DNA of 8,045 nt, from positions 1-8,045 of the forward strand of contig JALNVY010000111.1 of the NCBI GenBank assembly GCA_023231165.1, given 5' to 3'. The notes below the pieces were generated by a model. That model was given only the letters and a program-made list of their open reading frames with translations. It was not told where the DNA came from and made no database searches. Positions 1 to 5,352 of this stretch are shown in pieces (position 1 is the first letter of the stretch; each line of letters begins with the position of its first letter). The translations under genes were made by a program, and so were the position numbers. The stretch is from Syntrophales bacterium. Its GTDB lineage: Bacteria; Desulfobacterota; Syntrophia; Syntrophales; UBA8958.

Positions 1-1
1 C

Positions 2-223
2 TCTGTCTATTATTGGGCGGGGCAGAACCGGGAAGTGGACTTTGTCCTGGCCAGAGGCAAGGAATTGGTCGCCCTGGAAGTTGAAAGCAACCGGAGAAGG
101 CAGACGGCGTCGGGCCTGGAGCTATTTTGCCATCTCTATCTGGTGCAGCGGCGGCATGTGATCGGACCGGCAGGCCTCCCCCTGGAGGCCTTTTTCCGGA
201 CGCCTCTGGCGGACCTTTTCTGA
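2..223 (+). CDS. C-terminal end of a DUF4143-family AAA+ ATPase (5' end outside window)
   Basis: Only the last 73 residues are present; the frame is open to the left edge and ends at TGA 221-223. The segment SVYYWAGQNREVDFVL followed about ten residues later by VALEVES matches the C-terminal PD-(D/E)XK-like fold (DUF4143) found behind an AAA ATPase domain in a widespread bacterial and archaeal family. The ATPase part, with Walker motifs, would lie left of the window. The core acidic residues are visible (D of EVDF, E of ALEVE), but the usual lysine of the E-V-K motif is a glutamate here (EVES), so a nuclease-type active site is probably not intact. The cellular role of this family is poorly known; it is common in accessory DNA beside toxin-antitoxin genes, as here. 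A GTG at 35 in this frame is internal and should not be taken as the start. Family call fairly secure, function unknown. Confidence 0.75.
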   Translation, partial: SVYYWAGQNREVDFVLARGKELVALEVESNRRRQTASGLELFCHLYLVQRRHVIGPAGLPLEAFFRTPLADLF

Positions 224-273
224 CAGCATAATTAGTATGGTGGCCCCCCGAATAGAATCGGCAGTGCAAATAA

Positions 274-300
274 TTGTTGCCATTATGGCACCACTATGAT
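274..300 (+). promoter_or_regulatory. Putative promoter with palindromic operator for the TacA/TacT-like pair
   Basis: A perfect inverted repeat TGCCAT-T-ATGGCA lies at 278-290. It is followed by a good -10 candidate, TATGAT at 295-300 (one mismatch to TATAAT), about 30 nt before the antitoxin ATG. The best -35 candidate, TTGTTG at 274-279, gives a short 15-nt spacer and overlaps the left arm of the palindrome. Ribbon-helix-helix antitoxins of this type repress their own operon through palindromes near the promoter, so the repeat is the natural operator candidate. The palindrome is seen directly; the binding role is inferred. Confidence 0.5.
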
Positions 301-329
301 ACAGTGTTTTGAACAGGGAGGACATTATT

Positions 330-632
330 ATGAGCCCCGCGCAGGCAAAAAAAAATGGGCTGGCCGATGATCGGATCACGGCCAGAGTGCCTCACTCCAC
401 ACGGACCATCATAGAACGCGCAGCGGCGATATATGGAGCGACGATCAACCAGTTTATCGTTCAGGCTGCCGTAGAGCGGGCAAATGAAGTCTTGCAAAAT
501 ATGGAAATGGTTAAACTCTCGTCACAGGATGCACAGGTTTTCATTGAAGCATTGACAAAACCACCTGTGCCGAACAAGAAGTTACAGGAAGCTGTTCGCG
601 CCCACAAACGACTCGTAGAATCCCGAGATTGA
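330..632 (+). CDS. DUF1778 ribbon-helix-helix antitoxin (TacA-like)
   Basis: This 100-residue protein is probably the antitoxin that binds and neutralises the acetyltransferase encoded directly downstream and represses the operon. Residues about 13-55 form the ribbon-helix-helix DNA-binding domain: a short basic strand (DRITARVP), then two helices with the family-typical turn YGATINQFI. The tail, about residues 60-100, has the DUF1778 pattern of L-S-x-x-D and a PPxPNxxL block, the part that in characterised TacA proteins wraps over the toxin and blocks its acetyl-CoA site. ATG 330 was chosen because AGGGAGG at 315-321 sits 8 nt before it; a TTG seven codons upstream (309) lies before this Shine-Dalgarno and is unlikely. 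The gene ends one base before the toxin start. TA role inferred from family and pairing, with high confidence. Confidence 0.9.
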   Translation: MSPAQAKKNGLADDRITARVPHSTRTIIERAAAIYGATINQFIVQAAVERANEVLQNMEMVKLSSQDAQVFIEALTKPPVPNKKLQEAVRAHKRLVESRD

Positions 633-633
633 G

Positions 634-1158
634 ATGAACAGGGATTTAATCATTTGCCTACTGGACACCGATCGCCATGACCGCGATGCCTTCGACTGTG
701 GAGAACTGGCCCTCAACGAGTATTTACAAAAGACTGCAAGCCAGCATTTGAAAAAGGGGGTCGCCAACACCTATATACTGGTAAACTCGGCAGAGTCTAA
801 CAGAATTATGGGATTCTTTACACTCTCATTTTTGGAGGTGGACTTGTCAGAAGTACCGGCTAAATATGGGAAGAAGCTGCCAAGATCACATCTCCCTGCC
901 GTCAAGCTGGCTAGACTGGCCATTGACAAAAGCTGCCAGGGTAAAAATTATGGCCGACTTCTTCTGGTCGATGCCATGCATCGGGTGGCCGCCGCCATTA
1001 GGAACACCGCAGGTGTTGTTGGCTTATTCGTAGATGCAAAGAACCAGAGTGTTGCAGCTTTCTACGAAAAATTCGGATTCATCCCGCTAAGGGACAATTC
1101 CCTTTCCCTGATGATCCCCCAGCAAACAATTCTTGGATTATTTCCTGACAAAACCTAA
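634..1158 (+). CDS. GNAT-family acetyltransferase toxin (TacT-like)
   Basis: This 174-residue protein has the normal length and layout of TacT-type toxins, which acetylate the amino group of charged aminoacyl-tRNA and stop translation. The N-terminus carries the family signature FDCGELALNEYL (residues 20-31), and TYILVN and IMGFFTLS form the first GNAT strands. LARLAIDKSCQG leads into the acetyl-CoA loop, and FVDAKNQSVAAFYEKFGF (132-149) contains Tyr144, the position of the catalytic tyrosine in characterised relatives. The pyrophosphate loop reads Q-G-K-N-Y-G (102-107), so the first glycine of the usual Q/R-x-x-G-x-G/A pattern is an asparagine; activity may still be present. The start at 634 lies one base after the antitoxin stop, with only a weak GAG upstream, so translation is probably coupled to the antitoxin. 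The tRNA target is unknown. Confidence 0.88.
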   Translation: MNRDLIICLLDTDRHDRDAFDCGELALNEYLQKTASQHLKKGVANTYILVNSAESNRIMGFFTLSFLEVDLSEVPAKYGKKLPRSHLPAVKLARLAIDKSCQGKNYGRLLLVDAMHRVAAAIRNTAGVVGLFVDAKNQSVAAFYEKFGFIPLRDNSLSLMIPQQTILGLFPDKT

Positions 1159-1220
1159 TATGTAAAAATGACTGTGTCGACGGGTAAGTCAATAGAAAAT
1201 GAGATTCATTTTTTCTTTGA

Positions 1221-1409
1221 GAGGATGTTGACCTCCAAGTCCCGAACCGGATTTACGGAGAAAAGGAGATCGGCGGAACCGATTTCGTCTTTATCAAGAC
1301 GGACGTCAAACGGTTGGGTTCGATATTGATACCGCCGGGAAATCAAACGGTTAAAGAAGACAACAAACACCAACCAGCATTATTGAAAGAAACTGATCAA
1401 CTCGCCTAA
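1221..1409 (+). pseudogene. Headless remnant resembling the C-terminal part of a HybA/FdnH-type iron-sulfur subunit
   Basis: The frame is open for 62 codons between TGA 1218-1220 and TAA 1407-1409, with no ATG, GTG or TTG in it. It contains the block RIYGEKEIGGTDFVFI followed by KTDVKRLGSI. This resembles the segment after the ferredoxin domains in membrane-associated Fe-S subunits of formate dehydrogenase and hydrogenase 2 (pattern VYG-x-x-E-x-GGT-x-x-x-x-I-S-D-V-P-x-x-x-L-G). All cysteine-cluster sequence is missing and nothing upstream (1159-1220) continues it in any frame, so it looks like the 3' end of a deleted gene. It stays in the same frame as the flavodoxin gene that follows, separated by a stop and one codon. 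The similarity is by eye from memory; a chance open frame is possible but the motif match makes it less likely. Confidence 0.42.
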
Positions 1410-1412
1410 AAT

Positions 1413-2369
1413 ATGGATACACGACGATACTTCATTAAGAAAATTGCTATTGTGGCCGCTGCGCTGTGCCTCCCGGTTTCTCTGCCATGTGAAAACTTGG
1501 CAGCTTATCCTGATTTAAAAACACACAATCCGAAAAGGGTGCTGGTCTTATGGTATAGTCAGACAGGTCAGACGCGCAGGTATGCCAAGCTTATCGGCTG
1601 CATCCTGGAAGGGAAAGGTCTTACGGTAGATGCACGTGATATGCAGGAATTTGATAAAAAATTACTGCCCAATTATGATCTCATCGTGTTCGGTACACCG
1701 GTATTTTATTATGATACCCCCTCCAACGTCAGCGAGTGGCTTAAAACGATACCTTCGATCGAAGGAACGCCGGTTGCAGCCTTTGTTTCCTTCGGTGGCC
1801 CGGAAGGCAATCAGTATAACTCTTCCAGTCACATTCTCAAACTTTTGGCAGGCAGAGGCGGAGTTCCTGTCGGAAGGGATACCTTCAGGAATGTTGCTTC
1901 GTATCCAACGCCCAAATGGAATAACCCTAAACAGATTTCCGGGCAGCATCTGCCCGATGCGGGAACATATGATCAGGTGAGACGCTTTACCGCAGAAGTT
2001 ATGACAAGAATTACTCGCGGCGAAACAATTTCTGTCGGATATGAAGTGGCGTTGAGGGAAGGATTGAGTTTGCTGCCCTTGGTCTGGATGAACAAGAAGG
2101 CAATCAGCAAGCACACGGTTGATGCAAAAAAATGTATTGGCTGCCAAACTTGCGTGAGAAAATGCCCAACTAAGGCCATCAATCCCTCCAAGCAAACTGT
2201 TGATCGGGATAAATGCTTGGCCTGCTTTGGTTGTTTGAATAATTGTCCTGCCGATGCTGTAGTTATGGAGTACAGAGGCGAGCGTCTATATGGTTTCCCG
2301 GAATATCTGAAGCGCAACAAAATAACCATCATGGAACCGCCGGAATTTAAAACATGCGAGTTATCATGA
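1413..2369 (+). CDS. Flavodoxin / 2x[4Fe-4S] ferredoxin fusion with Tat-like signal (EFR1-type)
   Basis: This 318-residue electron-transfer protein joins a flavodoxin-like domain to a bacterial-type two-cluster ferredoxin. Residues 1-25 look like a twin-arginine signal: TRRYFIK (3-9) fits S/T-R-R-x-F-L-K, followed by a hydrophobic, alanine-rich stretch. The FMN phosphate loop is SQTGQT (49-54), with further flavodoxin-type segments at LIVFGTPVFYYDTPS (90-104) and FVSFGGPEG (124-132). Two CxxCxxCxxxCP motifs, with cysteines 241, 244, 247, 251 and 268, 271, 274, 278, would bind two [4Fe-4S] clusters. The domain order matches the EFR1-type ferredoxin family, members of which generally act in the cytoplasm; the Tat signal implies a folded, cofactor-loaded protein outside the membrane or membrane-anchored. 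ATG 1413 is the only sensible start, but no Shine-Dalgarno is visible; the frame is closed by TAA six bases before it, at the end of the upstream remnant, suggesting former translational coupling. Redox partner unknown. Confidence 0.85.
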   Translation: MDTRRYFIKKIAIVAAALCLPVSLPCENLAAYPDLKTHNPKRVLVLWYSQTGQTRRYAKLIGCILEGKGLTVDARDMQEFDKKLLPNYDLIVFGTPVFYYDTPSNVSEWLKTIPSIEGTPVAAFVSFGGPEGNQYNSSSHILKLLAGRGGVPVGRDTFRNVASYPTPKWNNPKQISGQHLPDAGTYDQVRRFTAEVMTRITRGETISVGYEVALREGLSLLPLVWMNKKAISKHTVDAKKCIGCQTCVRKCPTKAINPSKQTVDRDKCLACFGCLNNCPADAVVMEYRGERLYGFPEYLKRNKITIMEPPEFKTCELS

Positions 2370-2450
2370 TTCCACTGTCTTTGTGATTTTGAAACGTCGT
2401 TTACTTGTAGACACAAGGTCCGGTGCAGCTCCTTACTTTATGAATTGCAG

Positions 2451-2557
2451 TCAATCCATTCAAATACAAGTCGTCAGGCCGGATGGTCTGGTCAAGTCAT
2501 TGAATTCGGTTCGAAAGCGCGTATACCATAGTCAACGGTTTTTCTTTTTTGGAGCGA
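2451..2557 (+). pseudogene. Decayed IS1182-type transposase fragment (motifs spread over three frames)
   Basis: No intact gene fits 2370-2672, but pieces of a recognisable transposase segment occur in order in different frames: VVRP-like at about 2470-2481 in one frame, GQVIEFGSKARI at 2490-2525 in a second, and IVNGFSFLER at 2528-2557 in a third. IS1182-like DDE transposases carry the consecutive pattern SIxQPHVRPIVRGK, VEFGAK, then VNGFxFLExLSWD. The three pieces here fall in that order with about the right spacing if two frameshifts are allowed. No ends, inverted repeats or further transposase blocks could be identified. The call rests on memory of the motif pattern and is tentative; the individual short matches could arise by chance. 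Confidence 0.38.
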
Positions 2558-2576
2558 GCAGGTTCTTTCCCGAAAA

Positions 2577-2633
2577 TTTAAGGTAGAAATACTTCCCTTA
2601 TAATTAAAATAATATTTGCAAAAAGGCCTTTTT
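2577..2633 (+). promoter_or_regulatory. Promoter and palindromic operator candidate for the AbiE operon
   Basis: A perfect -10 hexamer TATAAT lies at 2599-2604 in AT-rich DNA; the best -35, TTTAAG at 2577-2582 with a 16-nt spacer, is poor. About 15 nt downstream of the -10 is a 14-nt perfect palindrome, AAAAAGGCCTTTTT, at 2620-2633. AbiEi proteins autoregulate by binding inverted repeats at their own promoter, so this palindrome is a candidate operator. It has no loop and is not a terminator stem. The elements are visible; the function is inferred. Confidence 0.4.
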
Positions 2634-2672
2634 TATGGTCTTATTTGTGAAAATTATTCCCAGGGTCTTGAT

Positions 2673-3488
2673 ATGCCTCGAAAAGTTAAAACTGCAACTT
2701 CAAGCGATCTGCCATCCTGGGTTGATTCCCGCCAGGAGCAAGGGCTCTATTTTTTTACCCGCGAAGAGGCCATCCAGACCCTTCAATTCACAGAGGAAGC
2801 CTTCAAGAAGGCCGCAGCAAGACTTGCAAAAAAAACCCGGATATTGCGCATCCGAAGCGGTTTTTTTGTCATTGTCCCCTTGGAATATCGCGCTACCGGG
2901 ATATTGCCGGCGGAATGGTTCATCGCTGATCTAATGACTTACCTGGAACAACCCTATTACGTGGGCCTGCTCAGCGCCGCGTCGCTTCAGGGCGCTGCTC
3001 ACCAACAGCCCCAACAGTTTCAGGTTGTCACCACCGTCCCCCAACGGGAAGTCCGCAAGAAAGGCCTGGCGATTCGCTTTTTCTTCAAGACCAACTTTAA
3101 AGTAACCCCGGTAACTCAAATCAAGGTTCAAACAGGGCATATTTCCGTTTCTTCACCAGAGGCTACAGCCATTGATCTCATTCGTTATGCCCGATCTATT
3201 GGCGGTTTGGATCGCGCAATTACGGTGCTTAAAGAACTTGGTGAATCTATGAGTTCTGCTAAGCTGATCGCTGCCGTAAAAGCAGAGGGAAACCTGGTTT
3301 GTGCGCAAAGACTGGGGTGGTTGATGGAGAAGGCCGACCACGCTGCACTGGTCCTGAATCTGGCTTGTTTAATCGCCGATAAAAATCCGCCCTTTACCAG
3401 GCTGGACCCTTCATTGCCTGCCGGCGAAGCTGAAAATGATACCCGCTGGCGACTTCTGATCAATACGGATGTGGAGGGTGATCTGTGA
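2673..3488 (+). CDS. abiEi: AbiEi-family antitoxin and transcriptional regulator (type IV toxin-antitoxin)
   Basis: This 271-residue protein is the expected partner of the downstream nucleotidyltransferase toxin. In characterised AbiE systems the antitoxin has an N-terminal winged helix that represses the operon and a C-terminal domain that counteracts the toxin without forming a stable complex. Residues about 24-69 form the winged-helix segment (helix TREEAIQTL, recognition region FKKAAARLAKKTRI, wing LRIRSGFFVIVP). The C-terminal AbiEi domain shows YYVGLLSAASLQGAAH (95-110), the strand block FQVVTT (116-121), the typical SPEATAIDLI (161-170) and RLGWLMEK (213-220). ATG 2673 was chosen over the upstream TTG 2616 because AGGG at 2662-2665 sits 7 nt before it and the longer version adds residues not typical of the family. 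Its stop overlaps the toxin start by 4 nt. Confidence 0.88.
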   Translation: MPRKVKTATSSDLPSWVDSRQEQGLYFFTREEAIQTLQFTEEAFKKAAARLAKKTRILRIRSGFFVIVPLEYRATGILPAEWFIADLMTYLEQPYYVGLLSAASLQGAAHQQPQQFQVVTTVPQREVRKKGLAIRFFFKTNFKVTPVTQIKVQTGHISVSSPEATAIDLIRYARSIGGLDRAITVLKELGESMSSAKLIAAVKAEGNLVCAQRLGWLMEKADHAALVLNLACLIADKNPPFTRLDPSLPAGEAENDTRWRLLINTDVEGDL

Positions 3489-4285
3489 TTCCCAAAGCTG
3501 ATATTGTCGCTTGGCGTCAGTTTGCACCTTGGGTTAACGATGCCCATGTTGAACAGGACCTGATTATCAGCAGGGCGCTGGTCGCCATTTTTCAAAGTCC
3601 ATTTTTGGCAGAGCGATTGGCCTTTCGGGGCGGTACGGCGTTGCACAAGCTCTATTTTGATATTCCTCGACGCTATTCGGAAGATATTGACCTGGTTCAA
3701 ATTATCTCGGCGCCCATCGGACAGGTCATTGATACCCTACAACAGTTATTGAACGGCTTTCTCGGGGCGCCGCGTCGCAAGCAAACGGAGCAATCGATCA
3801 TATTGACCTATCGAATGGAATCGGAGGGGCCTCCAGTCGTAAAAATGCGACTTAAGGTTGAAATCAATACGCGAGAGCATTTCTCAGCAGAAGGCTATCA
3901 GAAGCAAACTTTTACCGTTCTATCACGGTGGTTCAAAGGAAGCTGTGAGATCACGACATATACATTGGAGGAACTGCTCGCGACCAAGCTGAGGGCTTTG
4001 TATCAAAGAAGAAAGGGGCGTGATCTTTTCGATTTGTGGCTGGGCGTTTCAGAAGGGAAAGCAGATGCCGGTACAATAATCCATGTCTTCAAACATTACA
4101 TGGAAAACGAGGGCCAAACAGTTGACAGCATGCGTTATGAAAAGAATCTTCAAGAGAAAATGCGACATCGAGGTTTCCTTAGCGATCTGAATCCCTTGCT
4201 GCCTGCTGATGCGACATATGATGTCCAAGAAGCGTACCATTTTGTAAGAGCAGAAATCATCGATAAATTTGACAGGGTATCATAG
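3485..4285 (+). CDS. abiEii: AbiEii-family nucleotidyltransferase toxin
   Basis: The 266-residue product belongs to the DUF1814/AbiEii nucleotidyltransferases, toxins that in related systems block translation (for example by adding nucleotides to tRNA 3' ends) and abort phage infection. Conserved parts are visible: FRGGTALHKLY (47-57) with Gly49-Gly50, then RRYSEDIDLV with the metal-binding pair Asp67 and Asp69. A further acid follows, Glu126, in the strand LKVEIN. LEELLATKLRAL has Lys168, and the RKGRDLFDL segment has Asp180 and Asp183. All expected catalytic positions look intact, so the toxin is probably functional. The start is GTG 3485, overlapping the abiEi stop (GTGA), with a strong GGAGGG at 3473-3478 six bases upstream; a coupled antitoxin-first order is normal for AbiE. 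The next gene begins 3 nt after its TAG stop. The exact RNA target cannot be told from sequence. Confidence 0.9.
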   Translation: MIPKADIVAWRQFAPWVNDAHVEQDLIISRALVAIFQSPFLAERLAFRGGTALHKLYFDIPRRYSEDIDLVQIISAPIGQVIDTLQQLLNGFLGAPRRKQTEQSIILTYRMESEGPPVVKMRLKVEINTREHFSAEGYQKQTFTVLSRWFKGSCEITTYTLEELLATKLRALYQRRKGRDLFDLWLGVSEGKADAGTIIHVFKHYMENEGQTVDSMRYEKNLQEKMRHRGFLSDLNPLLPADATYDVQEAYHFVRAEIIDKFDRVS

Positions 4286-4288
4286 GTT

Positions 4289-5218
4289 ATGAGTATGCAA
4301 TTACTTGATAACGTGAAATTTCTTCATCCCGTTGGTGCATCTACTTTCAAGTATGGCATAACCATTCCTGTCGAGGCGCAGACGGAACGGATGAGCGCCA
4401 TTGAAAAGGGGAGCAAAAAGCCTGTTACGATTCTGTTTGGCGATGAAGAACCCGTAATTGCTGTAATACGGAGATTGAACAACAAACCTGGTCACCTTCA
4501 GTTCAGGTATGAGAACAAGGGGCAGGAACGTTTGCGGCAATTTCTTCTGGGAATATTTGGCAGTCATACAGATGGCAGTTTACTTGAAGTAGTTGAAGTC
4601 TCTCCGTTTACTTTTCTGTTCAAACCTATTCTGAATAACTCCTCGCCCAGCCTTTATATCAACGACATGTTACTGCACAGGCTTGATCCTCAGACAATGA
4701 AGGATTATGTGGAAATCGAGATGATCAAGAAATCGATTGCTCAAGTGAAATATGACGCAAGATTAACTCAGTCGGACTATAATAGAAGGATAAACGAAAA
4801 TTTGGTGAAGCAAGGGTGGAACTGTGAACAAAGAGTCGTCGACGAATTGGGGTTAAGGTGCGATTTTGAGAAAAACGGCATATGGGTTGAAGTCGAGTTC
4901 GGTAATGCCCGTTCCTATTATCAGGATTACGTGAAGTTCATGTTGGCGAAAAAATACCGTGATGCAAGGCTTGGCCTGCTCCTGTGTCCAACTATCGCGC
5001 TTGCATCCCTGTTATGCGAATTGGGACGGCAACGTGCGCATGAAAATGTAATAGGTGAGCGCGTACCGGTTTATTCAGGGATGATGAATTATGAGAAGGC
5101 GGCGCGGGAATTGCCTTTTCTGGGGTTTATGTTTCAAATGCCGATGGTTGTGGCTGGAGTTGGGGTAAGCGCTGACAGTATGTTCGGAACCCATGTGAGG
5201 CAAGCAAAACCATTATGA
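4289..5218 (+). CDS. BglII/BstYI-like PD-(D/E)XK restriction endonuclease-type protein
   Basis: This 309-residue protein has two parts. The C-terminal part, about 160-270, resembles the BglII/BstYI nuclease family: RINENLVKQGWN (167-178), then CDFEKNGIWVEVEFGN (191-206), a DYVKF helix and the strand LGLLLCPT. Asp192, Glu201 and Glu203 fit the catalytic D-(x)8-E-x-E/Q of that family (Asp84, Glu93, Gln95 in BglII), so a Mg-dependent DNA-cutting site seems intact. The N-terminal part, about 1-135, is not recognised; its strand-rich look could suit a DNA-binding beta-barrel domain, but this is only an impression. ATG 4289 follows the AbiEii stop by 3 nt; ATG 4295 two codons later has AGG 8 nt upstream and is an equally possible start. 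No methyltransferase gene is in the window, unusual for a type II enzyme. It looks co-transcribed with abiEi and abiEii. Confidence 0.68.
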   Translation: MSMQLLDNVKFLHPVGASTFKYGITIPVEAQTERMSAIEKGSKKPVTILFGDEEPVIAVIRRLNNKPGHLQFRYENKGQERLRQFLLGIFGSHTDGSLLEVVEVSPFTFLFKPILNNSSPSLYINDMLLHRLDPQTMKDYVEIEMIKKSIAQVKYDARLTQSDYNRRINENLVKQGWNCEQRVVDELGLRCDFEKNGIWVEVEFGNARSYYQDYVKFMLAKKYRDARLGLLLCPTIALASLLCELGRQRAHENVIGERVPVYSGMMNYEKAARELPFLGFMFQMPMVVAGVGVSADSMFGTHVRQAKPL

Positions 5219-5352
5219 ACCACAACAATTATTTCCAGTCATTACTAATGAAGTTGTATTGATTTAAGATCTATTGAGCATAACTGCTACATGGGATAAA
5301 AATGAGTCATCCCTATCTTCATAGCGGGAAATAACCGGCGTCACGATGGCAA
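5219..5352. other. Convergent intergenic gap between the nuclease gene and nuoN
   Basis: The two transcription units meet here tail to tail. No convincing rho-independent terminator is visible on either strand; the only inverted repeat noticed is a weak GGGAT/ATCCC pair (5293-5297 and 5309-5313) with an 11-nt loop and no T-tract after it. No RNA gene or attachment-like repeat was recognised. Confidence 0.5.

Noticed and set aside
1169..1191. TGACT/AGTCA inverted repeat after the TacT-like gene, considered as a terminator
   Set aside because: A five-base stem with a 13-nt loop and no following T-tract is too weak.
1662..2195. 177-codon open frame on the minus strand opposite the flavodoxin-ferredoxin gene
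   Set aside because: The plus strand carries clear FMN-loop and Fe-S cysteine motifs over this stretch; the minus-strand product has no recognisable domain and is an antisense shadow.
2537..2550. T-rich tract considered as a terminator
   Set aside because: No GC-rich stem precedes it; it also reads as part of the NGFSFL codons of the transposase remnant.
2383..2586. 67-codon plus-strand frame starting at a TTG
   Set aside because: No ribosome binding site and no coherent domain; part of it fits better as one frame of the decayed transposase.
3185..3700. 171-codon minus-strand frame across the abiEi/abiEii junction
   Set aside because: It spans two well-supported plus-strand genes, shows no family features and no ribosome binding site.
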